A DNA stretch of 21,591 bases from Microtetraspora glauca. Its GTDB lineage: Bacteria; Actinomycetota; Actinomycetes; Streptomycetales; Streptomycetaceae. The first letter of the stretch is position 1; each line of letters opens with the position of its first letter. The stretch spans positions 1-21,591 of the forward strand of contig JOFO01000083.1 in assembly GCA_000721275.1 (NCBI GenBank), read 5' to 3'. Position numbers and translations under genes: made by a program. The notes below the pieces were generated by a model. That model was given only the letters and a program-made list of their open reading frames with translations. It did not search any database and had not been told where the DNA came from. Of this stretch, positions 6,500-14,292 are shown piece by piece.

Positions 6500-7761
6500 G
6501 CACCACGAGCGACCCCGGCACCGCCGTCGCCGCGCCCCGCGGCGGCCTCTGGAAGCGGAGCCGCACCTTCGACCCGACCGTCCGGCTCCTCTTCCTCAAC
6601 CAGCTCACCATCAACCTCGGCTTCTACATGCTGATGCCCTATCTGGCCGCCCACCTGGCCGACGGGCTCGGTATGGCGGCCTGGACCGTCGGGCTCGTCC
6701 TCGGCGTCCGGAACCTCTCCCAGCAGGGCATGTTCCTGGTCGGCGGGGCGCTCGCCGACCGGTTCGGCTTCAAGCCGCTCATCGTGGCCGGGTGCGCGCT
6801 GCGGACCGCCGGCTTCGGCGCGCTCGCCTTCGCGCAGTCGCTGCCCGTCCTCGTCGCCGCCTCGCTCGCCACCGGCCTCGCGGGCGCGCTGTTCAACCCG
6901 GCGGTGCGGGCGTGCCTGGCGGCGGAGGCGGGGGAGGAGCGCAGGGTGGAGGCGTTCGCCCTGTTCAACGCCTACTACCAGGCGGGCATCCTGCTCGGCC
7001 CGCTGGTCGGGGTGGCGCTCACCGGGGTCTCGTTCCGGCTGACGTGCGTGGTCGCGGCCGTGCTCTTCCTGGGGCTGACGCTGGTGCAGCTGCGGCACCT
7101 GCCGGTGGCGGCGGGCGGCGGCCGGCCGGAGCGGAAGGACGGCGAGGCGGCCGGGGAGGCCGGGGTCCGGGGGCAGTTCCGCACGGTCCTCGGCAACCGG
7201 GTGTTCTGGCTCTTCTCGCTCGCCATGACCGGCTCGTACGTGCTGTCCTTCCAGGTCTACCTGGCGCTGCCGCTCGCGGCGGGCGGCACGGGCGTGACGA
7301 CCGCGCTGTTCGTGGTCTCCGCGCTCGTCGCGCTCGCCGGACAGCTGCGGATCACCGCCTGGTGCGCGGCCCGGCTCGGCCGCGAGCGGAGCCTCGTCGC
7401 CGGGCTGGCCCTGATGGGCGTCGCGTTCCTGCTGCCCGCCGCGCTCGGGCGGGGCGCGGCGGCGCTGCTGCTGTGCGCGGCGGTCCTCGCGGTGGCGAAC
7501 GCGGTGCTCTACCCGTACGAGATGGACACCGTCGTCGCGCTCTCCCGGGGCCGCTGGGTGGCCACCCACTACGGGCTCTACAACACGGTCTGCGGGATCG
7601 GGATCACGCTGGGGAACCTCGGTACGGGCGTGCTCCTCGACGTCACGGGCTGGACGGCCGCGCCGTGGCTGGCGCTCTGCGGCGTCGGACTGGGTTGCGC
7701 GGCGGCGGTCGCGGTCCTGGGGCGGGGCGGACGGCTGCGGGTGGACGGCTCGACGTCGTAG
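6496..7761 (+). CDS. Major facilitator superfamily transporter
   Basis: Predicted 12-helix MFS permease, 421 aa. The N-terminal half carries motif A after TM2, GGALADRFG (about 83-91), preceded by the [12 protein letters not shown] helix. A central cytoplasmic linker, [13 protein letters not shown] (about 212-224), separates the halves, and the C-terminal half contains [32 protein letters not shown]. The start is TTG 6496, overlapping the upstream TGA by four bases (TTGA), with a G-rich stretch (GGGGGCGG) just upstream serving as ribosome site. Tight coupling to the cysteine-synthase-like gene suggests that it moves that enzyme's substrate or product, probably outward; direction and cargo are inference. 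Confidence 0.87.
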   Translation: MSTTSDPGTAVAAPRGGLWKRSRTFDPTVRLLFLNQLTINLGFYMLMPYLAAHLADGLGMAAWTVGLVLGVRNLSQQGMFLVGGALADRFGFKPLIVAGCALRTAGFGALAFAQSLPVLVAASLATGLAGALFNPAVRACLAAEAGEERRVEAFALFNAYYQAGILLGPLVGVALTGVSFRLTCVVAAVLFLGLTLVQLRHLPVAAGGGRPERKDGEAAGEAGVRGQFRTVLGNRVFWLFSLAMTGSYVLSFQVYLALPLAAGGTGVTTALFVVSALVALAGQLRITAWCAARLGRERSLVAGLALMGVAFLLPAALGRGAAALLLCAAVLAVANAVLYPYEMDTVVALSRGRWVATHYGLYNTVCGIGITLGNLGTGVLLDVTGWTAAPWLALCGVGLGCAAAVAVLGRGGRLRVDGSTS

Positions 7762-7794
7762 CGGACGGCCGGGCTTCCGCCCGCACGCGGTTTC

Positions 7795-7864
7795 CCCGCG
7801 CGCGTGGCCGGGACGCGGCCTGCACGCGCGCGTGGGTGGGACCCGGTCTCCACGCGCGCGTGGA
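7795..7864. repeat. Three 28-bp-spaced CRCGCGCGCGTGG elements
   Basis: Core copies begin at 7795 (CCCGCGCGCGTGG), 7823 (CACGCGCGCGTGG) and 7851 (CACGCGCGCGTGG), each exactly 28 bp apart. The tails of units 1 and 2 are related (GGGAC-CGG-CT). The third core lies in a perfect 16-bp palindrome, TCCACGCGCGCGTGGA (7849-7864). The array sits in the 212-bp gap between the MFS gene and the PP2C gene, ending 109 bp before the latter's GTG. It could be an operator array, with sites about 2.7 turns apart, or a degenerate tandem repeat. Confidence 0.75.
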
Positions 7865-7973
7865 GCGGGCCGCGTACGCCGGTCGGACGCCTGCCGGTCG
7901 CCGGGCGGGCGCGGCGCGGGGACCCTGGGAGGGTGCGCGGCGGCGGGCCGGCGACCGGTCAGGAGTACTCAAG

Positions 7974-9218
7974 GTGACGCACCCTCGGGGAGCGGCGGGC
8001 GGCGGGCGGCGGGGTGATCCGCCCGGCCGCGGTCCCGTCCGGTCCGGCGCGACCCGGGGACCGTACGGGAGCGAGGTGCGGCAGTCCGCGCCGTTCGGCG
8101 CGACCCGGCGGGTCCTGCGGGCGCTGCCGCCGCTGATCATCGCGGGCGGGGTGGTGTTCGACCTGGCGACGCCGCCCGCGTACACGGCGGCGCCGATGTT
8201 CTCCGCCGCGCCGCTGATCGCCGCCCCGTTCTTCTCCCGGCTCACCACGCTGCTGACCGGGCTGGCGGCGATCCTGGCGTCGGTCGGGCTGCACGCGTAC
8301 AACGACACGCTCACCGACGTGCCCTCGCTGACGGAGACGCTGACCGTGGTGACGGTGTCCGCGCTGGCGCTGGTGATCAACCTGGTGGTGCGGCGCAGCG
8401 GCGAGCGGCTGGCGTCGGCGCGGGTCATCGCGGAGGCCGCGCAGCGGGCGGTGCTGCCGATGCCGGCGGAGCGGATCGGCGGGCTGCAGTGCGCGGCGCG
8501 GTACGAGGCGGCGCAGGCGGACGCGTTCATCGGCGGCGACCTGTTCGCGGTGCAGGACACGCCGCACGGGGTGCGGCTGGTGGTCGGGGACGTGCGGGGC
8601 AAGGGGATGGACGCGGTGGAGGCGGTCGCCGTGGTGATCGGCGCGTTCCGGGAGGCGGCGGAGCAGGAGGCGACGCTGGAGGGGGTGGCGCGGCGGCTCG
8701 ACCGGGCCCTCGACCGGGAGGGGACGCGGCGCGAGGGGCTCGACGCCTTCGAGGGGTTCACGACGGCGGTGCTGGCGGAGGTCCCGCGCGCGGGCGGGCG
8801 GGTCCGGCTGGTGAACCGGGGGCACCCGCCGCCGCTGCTGCTGTACGGGGACGGGCGCCTGGAGACGGTCGCGCCGGCCGAGGCGGCGCTGCCGCTCGGG
8901 ATGGGCGAGCTGTCGGTGTGGCCGGACCGGGCCGACGAGCGGGCGTACCCGGCGGGCGCGACGCTGCTCTTCTACACCGACGGCCTCTCGGAGGCGCGGG
9001 ACGCGGGCGGCGTCTTCTACGATCCGGCGGCCCGGCTGGCGGGGGCGGTCTTCCCGGGGCCGGAGGAGCTGCTCGACGCGCTCGTGGACGACGTGCGGCG
9101 GCACACCGGCGGGGGGACGACCGACGACATGGCGCTGCTGGCGGTGAGCCGGCCGGCGGCCGGGGCGCCGGAGCGGCGGCGGACCATGCCGGTGGTGCCG
9201 CCCGGGCCGGGAGGTTGA
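7974..9218 (+). CDS. Membrane-bound PP2C-family (SpoIIE-type) protein serine/threonine phosphatase
   Basis: Metal-dependent phosphatase of 414 aa. Residues 1-44 are a basic cytoplasmic tail. Hydrophobic helices occur at about 51-68, 72-88, 90-108 and 123-139. The catalytic SpoIIE/RsbU-like domain spans about 160-392. Metal-binding acidic motifs are intact: GGDLF (D189), VGDVRGKGMDA (D206), FYTDGLSEA (D336) and TTDDMALL (D384, D385). NRGHPPPLLL (281-290) is the typical core strand. Such enzymes usually dephosphorylate anti-anti-sigma factors of the STAS family; no partner kinase or STAS gene lies nearby, so the target is unknown. The start is GTG 7974, with AGGAG at 7961-7965 spaced 8 nt. A three-element palindromic array lies upstream and may regulate it. 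Confidence 0.9.
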   Translation: MTHPRGAAGGGRRGDPPGRGPVRSGATRGPYGSEVRQSAPFGATRRVLRALPPLIIAGGVVFDLATPPAYTAAPMFSAAPLIAAPFFSRLTTLLTGLAAILASVGLHAYNDTLTDVPSLTETLTVVTVSALALVINLVVRRSGERLASARVIAEAAQRAVLPMPAERIGGLQCAARYEAAQADAFIGGDLFAVQDTPHGVRLVVGDVRGKGMDAVEAVAVVIGAFREAAEQEATLEGVARRLDRALDREGTRREGLDAFEGFTTAVLAEVPRAGGRVRLVNRGHPPPLLLYGDGRLETVAPAEAALPLGMGELSVWPDRADERAYPAGATLLFYTDGLSEARDAGGVFYDPAARLAGAVFPGPEELLDALVDDVRRHTGGGTTDDMALLAVSRPAAGAPERRRTMPVVPPGPGG

Positions 9219-9375
9219 CGCGATCCGGCCGGGCGTTCACCGTGCGTGGTCAGGAGGTGCCTCAGCGATAACAATTGACACACCGTCAGATTTCAGAGGT
9301 TTGGCGGACCGGCACTGAAGCGGGGTCAACTCGGGCGAATCCCTGCCATTTCCGTGAATGATCAAGGGGAACGGC

Positions 9376-9405
9376 TTGGAATCGGACCGTCGTGTCTATT
9401 AACGT
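9376..9405 (+). promoter_or_regulatory. Predicted promoter of the riboswitch-M23 transcript
   Basis: TTGGAA (9376-9381), an 18-nt spacer and TAACGT (9400-9405, TANNNT) would start RNA at about 9412, just before the conserved riboswitch sequence. A TTGACA at 9275-9280 lies further upstream, but no good -10 follows it at normal spacing. Confidence 0.55.
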
Positions 9406-9414
9406 TCGATAACG

Positions 9415-9595
9415 CAGCGCGGTCGTCCCAGCCGTCGCAAGAGGCGGCTCCGTGCGCACGTGCCGAATCCCGAAAGGGAACCGGGGAACCATCCCTTGGG
9501 GTGAATCGGGCCCCTCGCACCCCCCGTGCGAACACGCCCGTAGGAGACCTTCCTGCTCCGAACCCGTCAGCTAACCCGGTAGGCGAGAAGGAAGG
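9415..9595 (+). ncRNA. ydaO/yuaA-type c-di-AMP riboswitch
   Basis: The 5' leader of the M23 gene carries the conserved blocks of the c-di-AMP riboswitch class in order: GAATCCCGAAAGGGAACC, GGGGAACC, TTGGGGTGAATCGGGCC, TAGGAGACCTTCC, then CCGAACCCGTCAGCTAACCC and GGTAGGCGAGAAGGAAGG. CCTTCCT (9549-9555) can pair with AGGAAGG (9589-9595). The ribosome site AAAGGAG (9596-9602) begins immediately after the last stem. In Streptomyces this class controls cell-wall lytic enzymes and generally switches expression off when c-di-AMP is bound. The exact 5' limit is approximate. Confidence 0.92.
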
Positions 9596-9611
9596 AAAGG
9601 AGCGCGCCTCC

Positions 9612-10829
9612 GTGGCGTCCAACACCCCCGTACCCGGTGCCCCCTTCGAGCCCTTCGGCGGCCCGGGTGCCGTCGGAGCGGACGACCCGGCCGGCGCCGC
9701 GCCGGGCGCGTACGACACCGCCTCCTTCACCCCCTCCCCCGGGGAGTGGAACCCGACCGAGGGCTCCCTGCGCGCCGAGAGCCGCGCCGGCGGCCGGCAC
9801 CGGGTCGTGAAGCAGCGCTCCAACTTCGCCCGCTCCTCCACCGTCCTCGGCGTCGGCGTCATCGCCGCCGTCGGCGCGGGCGGCCTCGCCACCGCGCAGG
9901 AGAAGCCGCCGGTCGCGATCTCCCTCCCGGACCTTCCCGACCTGGGCCTCCCGGACGCCCACGACCTGCCCGGCGTCGGCGCCCTGCTGCCCGGCGGCGA
10001 CGAGGAGACCGCCGACGCGCAGGGCTCCGCGCCCGTCGCGGCGGGCGCCGCCGCGGCGAAGCCGCTCACCTCCGTCACGTACACCGCCCCGGCCGACACC
10101 GCCGCCGCCGGCACCGCCACGGCCGCCCCCGCCGAGCGCACCGCCTCCGCCGCCGACGCCGGCGAGGCCCTGCGCGCCCGCATCCTCCAGCAGGCCGAAC
10201 AGCAGCAGCAGGCCGCGGTCGACGCCGAGAAGCTGGCCGCCGAGAAGGCCGCCGCCGAGAAGGCCGCCGCGGACGCCAAGGTCCAGGCGGAAGCCGCCGC
10301 CAAGGCCGAGGCCGAGCGGATCGCCGCGGAGAAGGCCGCCGAGGAGAAGCGCCTCGCCGAGGAGAAGGCCGAGGCGGAGCGGATCGCCGCCGAGAAGGCG
10401 GAGGCCGAGCGCCTCGCCCAGCTGGCCGCCAGCTACGCGATGCCGCTCTCCTCGTACACCCTCACCTCCACCTACATGCAGTCCGGCTCGATGTGGTCCT
10501 CCGGCTACCACACCGGCCTCGACTTCGCGGCCCCCACCGGCACCCCGCTCAAGGCCGTGCACGGCGGCACCATCACGTCCGCGGGCTGGTCCGGTTCGTA
10601 CGGCTACCGGATCGTCCTGCAGCTGGAGGACGGCACCGAGGTCTGGTACTGCCACCTCTCCTCCATGACCGTCGCCGCCGGCCAGACCGTCACCACGGGC
10701 GAGACCATCGGCCGCGTCGGCGCCACCGGCAACGTCACCGGACCCCACCTCCACATGGAGGTCCACACCCCGGACGGCGCGGGCATCGACCCGGCCGAGT
10801 GGCTGCGCTCCAAGGGCCTGACGGTCTGA
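9612..10829 (+). CDS. M23-family (LytM-type) peptidoglycan endopeptidase
   Basis: Zinc metalloendopeptidase of 405 aa that would cleave peptide cross-links in peptidoglycan outside the cell. Residues 1-70 are a Pro/Gly-rich then basic cytoplasmic tail. 73-96 is a signal-anchor or late signal peptide (RSSTVLGVGVIAAVGAGGLATAQ). About 185-272 is a long Ala/Glu/Lys coiled coil (repeated AEKAAAEKAAA, AEAERIAAEKA). The peptidase domain is at about 285-400, with HTGLD giving H300 and D304, CHL with H348, and GPHLHMEV with H379 and H381, so all metal and catalytic residues are present. The start is GTG 9612 with AAAGGAG 9 nt upstream. Expression is placed under a c-di-AMP riboswitch. The long coiled coil resembles those of EnvC/NlpD-type hydrolase activators, but the intact zinc ligands argue for an active enzyme. 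Confidence 0.93.
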   Translation: MASNTPVPGAPFEPFGGPGAVGADDPAGAAPGAYDTASFTPSPGEWNPTEGSLRAESRAGGRHRVVKQRSNFARSSTVLGVGVIAAVGAGGLATAQEKPPVAISLPDLPDLGLPDAHDLPGVGALLPGGDEETADAQGSAPVAAGAAAAKPLTSVTYTAPADTAAAGTATAAPAERTASAADAGEALRARILQQAEQQQQAAVDAEKLAAEKAAAEKAAADAKVQAEAAAKAEAERIAAEKAAEEKRLAEEKAEAERIAAEKAEAERLAQLAASYAMPLSSYTLTSTYMQSGSMWSSGYHTGLDFAAPTGTPLKAVHGGTITSAGWSGSYGYRIVLQLEDGTEVWYCHLSSMTVAAGQTVTTGETIGRVGATGNVTGPHLHMEVHTPDGAGIDPAEWLRSKGLTV

Positions 10830-10865
10830 CCCGACGGTCCGGCCGCCGGTCCGTCCGTACGAGCC

Positions 10866-10897
10866 TTCCGGCCGGGGTTCAGGCTCCCCGACCGGAA
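10866..10897 (+). terminator. Hairpin terminator candidate after the M23 gene
   Basis: TTCCGGCCGGGG (10866-10877) pairs with CCCCGACCGGAA (10886-10897) with one mismatch and an 8-nt loop, 37 nt after the stop. No U-tract is present. Confidence 0.6.
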
Positions 10898-10929
10898 TAC
10901 GCCCGGCGGCGCACGGAGTTGATCTCCCC

Positions 10930-11889
10930 ATGGACTCGACTCTGCGCCCGCTGGGCACCTCCGGCCTGCACGTCTTCCCGCTCGCCCTCGGCGGCAACGT
11001 CTTCGGCTGGAGCGCCGACGAGAAGACGTCGTTCGCCGTCCTCGACGCCTACGCCGCCGCCGGCGGCAACTTCGTCGACACCGCCGACGTCTACTCCGCG
11101 TGGGTCGACGGCAACGAGGGCGGCGAGTCCGAGACCGTCATCGGCCGCTGGCTGGCCGCCCGGGGCAACCGCTCCGACGTCGTCGTCGCCACCAAGGTCG
11201 GCGCCCTCGCCCCGCTCAACGGCCTCTCCGCCCCCACCGTCAAGGCCGCCGCGGAAGCCTCCCTGCGCCGCCTCGGCACCGACTACATCGACCTGTACTA
11301 CACGCACTTCGACGACGAGACGGTCCCCGTCGAGGAGATCGTCACCGCCCTCGACCAGCTCGTGAAGGAGGGCAAGGTGCGGGCCGTCGCCGCCTCCAAC
11401 ATCTCGCCCGAGCGGCTGCGGGCCTCCCTCGACTTCGCCGAGGCCGAAGGGCTCGCCCGGTACGTGGCGCTGCAGCCCGAGTACAACCTCGTGGCGCGCG
11501 AGAAGTACGAGGGCCCGCTCCTCGACACCGCCGCCGAAGCGGGCCTCGCCGCCGTCCCGTACTACGGCCTCGCCTCCGGCTTCCTCACCGGCAAGTACCG
11601 GCCCGGCCGGTCCGTCGACAGCGTCCGCGCCCCGCGGGCCGGCGCGTTCGCCGAGACCGCGCGCGGACAGGCCGTGCTCGCCGCGCTCGACGAGGTCGCC
11701 GAGGCCCACGGCGCCGAGCCCGCCACCGTCGCCCTCGCCTGGCTCGCCTCCCGCCCCACCGTCACCGCGCCGATCGCCTCGGCCCGTACGGTCGAGCAGG
11801 TGCCGGCGCTCGTCGCCGCCGCCGGCCTGACGCTGACCGACGCCGAACTGGCCCGGCTCACGACCGCCTCCGAGACGCCGGTGGACTAG
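10930..11889 (+). CDS. Aldo/keto reductase family oxidoreductase
   Basis: Cytoplasmic NAD(P)H-dependent (beta/alpha)8-barrel oxidoreductase, 319 aa. The catalytic tetrad is complete: D50 and Y55 in FVDTADVYS, K89 in VATKVG, and H126 in YYTHFDD. IDLYYTHFDDETVPVEEI, VRAVAASNIS and the late PIASARTVEQVPALVAA (phosphate-binding site) are typical of the YajO/Tas-like branch. The substrate is likely an aldehyde or ketone but is not predictable. The start is ATG 10930, with CGGAG at 10914-10918 at a rather long 11-nt spacing. It is convergent with the PrsW-type gene: the two stop codons overlap (TAG 11887-11889 against the complement of CTA 11886-11888), leaving no room for an intergenic terminator. 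Confidence 0.92.
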   Translation: MDSTLRPLGTSGLHVFPLALGGNVFGWSADEKTSFAVLDAYAAAGGNFVDTADVYSAWVDGNEGGESETVIGRWLAARGNRSDVVVATKVGALAPLNGLSAPTVKAAAEASLRRLGTDYIDLYYTHFDDETVPVEEIVTALDQLVKEGKVRAVAASNISPERLRASLDFAEAEGLARYVALQPEYNLVAREKYEGPLLDTAAEAGLAAVPYYGLASGFLTGKYRPGRSVDSVRAPRAGAFAETARGQAVLAALDEVAEAHGAEPATVALAWLASRPTVTAPIASARTVEQVPALVAAAGLTLTDAELARLTTASETPVD

Positions 11890-13316
11890 CCCTTGTACGG
11901 GTTGTAGCCGCCGTAGTCGAGGTACTGCGGCGGCACCCACACCCGTCCGGTGGCCCGGGCCGCGTACGACAGCGCCGGGGACGCCGTCGCCCGGCGCTCC
12001 CACAGGTGGTGCAGCAGCTCCTGCTCGCGGGCGGCGAAGTCCGGCACCGGGACCGTGCCCCGGCGGGCCCGCTCGCGCAGGAACGCCAGCGTGGTCGCGA
12101 ACGACTCGTACTCGCCGACCGTCCGCGCCCCCGCCTTCCCGTACGTACGGGACGCCACCTCGCGCGCCGTCCGGCGGGCCCGCATCGAGGAGAGCGCCAG
12201 CGGCTCCTCCGGCGACAGCCAGCCGGCCGCCGCGTACGCCGGCAGCACCGCCGCGATGGTCCGCAGCTCCTTCTGCCGGCTCCACACCGCCAGCCAGGTC
12301 AGCAGCCCGAAGGCCGGGACCATGAACATCGCGTACACGGCGTAGAAGGCGAGCGGGCCGCCGAAGGTCGCCGAACCGTTCCACAGCGCGTGGACGCCCA
12401 TCGCCAGCAGCAGCCCCGCGAGCGGCAGCAGCACCCGGCGCAGCCGCTTCCCGCGCGGCGCGAGCGCGGCAAGACCGAAGCCGATGCCGGTCAGCACCGT
12501 GAAGAGCGGGTGCGCGAACGGCGACATCACGACCCGGACGAAGAAGGTGCCGGCGGTGACGGCGCCGATCCCGCCGTCCCCGAGGTCCTGGTCCTCGCCG
12601 AAGGCGTTGCCGAGGTAGAGGATGTTCTCGGTGAACGCGAAGCCGGTGGCCGTGAAACCGGCGATCACCACCCCGTCCACCAGACTACGGAAGTCCCGCC
12701 GCCGGAACAGGAACAGCAGCAGGACCGCGGCGGCCTTCGCGGACTCCTCCACCACCGGCGCGATCACCGTCGCGCCCAGGTCGTCCGCCGAGCGCGGGTC
12801 GGCGGTCGCGGTGGCGATCCAGCGGACCGCGAACGAGTTCGCGAGGATCGCGACCAGGGCGGCGGCGAACGCGCCCCACGCGAACGCGAACAGCAGGTTC
12901 TTCCACGGAGCCGGCTCGACCCGGTCGAGCCAGCGGAACGCCGCCATCAGCAGTGGTACGGGCAGCACCGCGAGGCCCAGCCCGACGAGGAACCCCTCCG
13001 TGCCGGTCTGCTCCCGCACCAGCGCCAGGATCACCAGCGCGCACAGCGCGAGCAGCGTGATGACGGCGACGGCCCGCACGATCCGGCTCCGCCAGAACGC
13101 GCGCCGGGGCCGGTACCGCCACTGCCGCCGGTCGGCGGCCACGGCGAACGACGGCTCGTCCCCGTCACGGACGGGGACGTGGCTCTCGACCGCGGGAGCC
13201 CCGGCCTGCGCGGGCAGGAAGGCGGGCGCCGGCGGCGAGGAGGGCTCGGGCGGCGAGGAGGGCTCGGGCGGCGACGAGGGCTCGGGCGGCGGGGACGGCG
13301 GCAGGGGTCGGGACAC
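11886..13316 (-). CDS. PrsW-family intramembrane metalloprotease
   Basis: Integral membrane protease of 476 aa related to Bacillus PrsW, which makes the site-1 cut in anti-sigma factor RsiW. Residues 1-77 are a cytoplasmic Pro/Ser/Glu-rich tail with a repeated SSPPEP unit. About eight hydrophobic helices span 78-370. The family motifs are present: EESAK (190-194), FAFTEN (226-231), FAHPLFTVLTGIG and GVHALWNG, which supply the glutamates and histidines of the proposed metal site. About 375-476 is a soluble C-terminal region (LAFLRERARR, EQELLHHLWERRA) not found in short PrsW. The start GTG at 13316 has only a GAGG three nt upstream; TAGGGT ends 8 nt before it, so a leaderless message is possible. 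No anti-sigma substrate gene is adjacent, and the distant ECF41-like factor lacks one. Confidence 0.88.
   Translation of the reverse strand: MSRPLPPSPPPEPSSPPEPSSPPEPSSPPAPAFLPAQAGAPAVESHVPVRDGDEPSFAVAADRRQWRYRPRRAFWRSRIVRAVAVITLLALCALVILALVREQTGTEGFLVGLGLAVLPVPLLMAAFRWLDRVEPAPWKNLLFAFAWGAFAAALVAILANSFAVRWIATATADPRSADDLGATVIAPVVEESAKAAAVLLLFLFRRRDFRSLVDGVVIAGFTATGFAFTENILYLGNAFGEDQDLGDGGIGAVTAGTFFVRVVMSPFAHPLFTVLTGIGFGLAALAPRGKRLRRVLLPLAGLLLAMGVHALWNGSATFGGPLAFYAVYAMFMVPAFGLLTWLAVWSRQKELRTIAAVLPAYAAAGWLSPEEPLALSSMRARRTAREVASRTYGKAGARTVGEYESFATTLAFLRERARRGTVPVPDFAAREQELLHHLWERRATASPALSYAARATGRVWVPPQYLDYGGYNPYKG
13233..13286. repeat. Three tandem 18-bp repeats in the PrsW N-terminus
   Basis: The unit CGGCGAGGAGGGCTCGGG occurs at 13233-13250 and 13251-13268, and with one change (GACGAG) at 13269-13286. 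On the minus strand it encodes the hexapeptide repeat of the proline-rich tail. In-frame copy-number change would lengthen or shorten the tail without breaking the protein. Confidence 0.92.
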
Positions 13317-13362
13317 GCCTCGACCCTAGCGACCGCCACCGACAGGAGCGACGGGCTTCCCG

Positions 13363-13422
13363 GCCGGGCCGTTGCTCGCCGGGCCGCTGCTTGCCGGGTC
13401 GTGACTCGCCGGGCCGTTACGT
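13363..13422. repeat. Four tandem 15-bp repeats between prsW-type gene and trmB
   Basis: Units GCCGGGCCGTTGCTC (13363), GCCGGGCCGCTGCTT (13378), GCCGGGTCGTGACTC (13393) and GCCGGGCCGTTACGT (13408) are head to tail. ACGTGCCG then repeats at 13419, 13427 and 13437, and another GCCGGGCCGTTACTT (13444-13458) crosses the trmB stop codon. The block fills most of the 136-bp gap. Confidence 0.88.
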
Positions 13423-13452
13423 GCCGACGTGCCGTGACGTGCCGCCGGGCCG

Positions 13453-14226
13453 TTACTTCCGGCGGAAGAGCAGGTCGTGCACGACGTGCCCCTTGTCCAG
13501 GCCCTGGCCCTCGAAGCGGGTCAGCGGCCGGAAGTCGGGGCGGGGCGCGTAGCCGCCGGCGGGCACGGTGTTCTCGAAGTCGGGGTGCGCGGTCAGCACC
13601 TCCAGCATCTGCTCCGCGTACGGCTCCCAGTCCGTGGCGCAGTGCAGCACCCCGCCCGGCTTCAGCCGCGTCGCGAGCAGCGTCAGGAACTCGGGCTGGA
13701 TCAGGCGCCGCTTGTGGTGCCGCTTCTTCGGCCATGGGTCCGGGAAGTAGACGCGGCAGCCGTCCAGGGCGGCCGGGTCGAGCATCTCGCGCAGCAGGAT
13801 GATCGCGTCGCCGTTGGCGACGCGGATGTTCGTCAGGCCGTTGCGGTCGGCGAGGCCGAGGAGGTTGCCCTGGCCGGGGGTGTGCACGTCGACGGCGAGG
13901 ATGCCGGTGCCGGGGTCGGCGGCGGCCATCTGCGCGGTCGCCTCGCCCATCCCGAAGCCGATCTCCAGGACGACCGGCAGCCCGCCGAACAGCTCCCGCA
14001 GGTCCAGGACCCGCTTGCCGTCGATGTCCAGGCCCCAGTCCGGCCACCGCTTCAGCATCGCCTCGGCCTGCCCGGCCGTCACCCGGCTCCGCCGCGGCTG
14101 GAAACTCCGGATCCGCCGCTCGAAGTGCGCGCCGGCGGGGTCGGGCGAAGGCCCTTCCCCGGGCGCGAACATCCGGCTGCCGCGCCGAACGCCGCCGTCA
14201 CTACGCTTCTCATGCTGCTCAGACAC
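13453..14226 (-). CDS. trmB: tRNA (guanine-N7-)-methyltransferase TrmB
   Basis: SAM-dependent methyltransferase of 257 aa that makes m7G46 in the variable loop of tRNAs. The Rossmann motif I is EIGFGMGE (88-95). FPDPWPKKRHHKRR (161-174) is the TrmB signature with the catalytic Asp of PDPWP, and TDWEPYAEQM lies in the late substrate-binding region. Residues 1-50 are a basic, Pro-rich actinobacterial extension (FERRIRSFQPRRSRVTAGQ). The GTG start at 14226 gives MSEQHEK and lacks a Shine-Dalgarno sequence. TACCAT lies 9 nt before the start, so a leaderless transcript is possible. A hairpin separates it from the upstream oxidase gene. The last codons run into a tandem 15-bp repeat. Confidence 0.95.
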   Translation of the reverse strand: MSEQHEKRSDGGVRRGSRMFAPGEGPSPDPAGAHFERRIRSFQPRRSRVTAGQAEAMLKRWPDWGLDIDGKRVLDLRELFGGLPVVLEIGFGMGEATAQMAAADPGTGILAVDVHTPGQGNLLGLADRNGLTNIRVANGDAIILLREMLDPAALDGCRVYFPDPWPKKRHHKRRLIQPEFLTLLATRLKPGGVLHCATDWEPYAEQMLEVLTAHPDFENTVPAGGYAPRPDFRPLTRFEGQGLDKGHVVHDLLFRRK

Positions 14227-14243
14227 AATGCGCCCATGGTACG

Positions 14244-14267
14244 GGCCCGCGCGTTCCGTCGCGGGCC
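14244..14267 (-). terminator. Hairpin between lhgO and trmB
   Basis: GGCCCGCG (14244-14251) and CGCGGGCC (14260-14267) make a perfect 8-bp stem with an 8-nt loop, 26 nt downstream of the lhgO stop on the minus strand. There is no U-tract. It may end the lhgO message. Confidence 0.45.
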
Positions 14268-14292
14268 GCGCCGGGCGGGGCCGGGGGGCCGG

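Noticed and set aside
4009..7761. Integrative element at tRNA-fMet
   Set aside because: No integrase, excisionase or second copy of the tRNA 3' end was seen downstream; only the gene truncation hints at an old event.
9275..9302. TTGACA with a preceding lac-operator-like GATAACAATT
   Set aside because: No TANNNT follows at 16-19 nt, and the operator resemblance is short and out of context.
9286..9492. 68-aa minus-strand frame over the M23 leader
   Set aside because: It lies antisense to the promoter and riboswitch, has no ribosome site or domain, and its conserved bases are explained by the RNA element.
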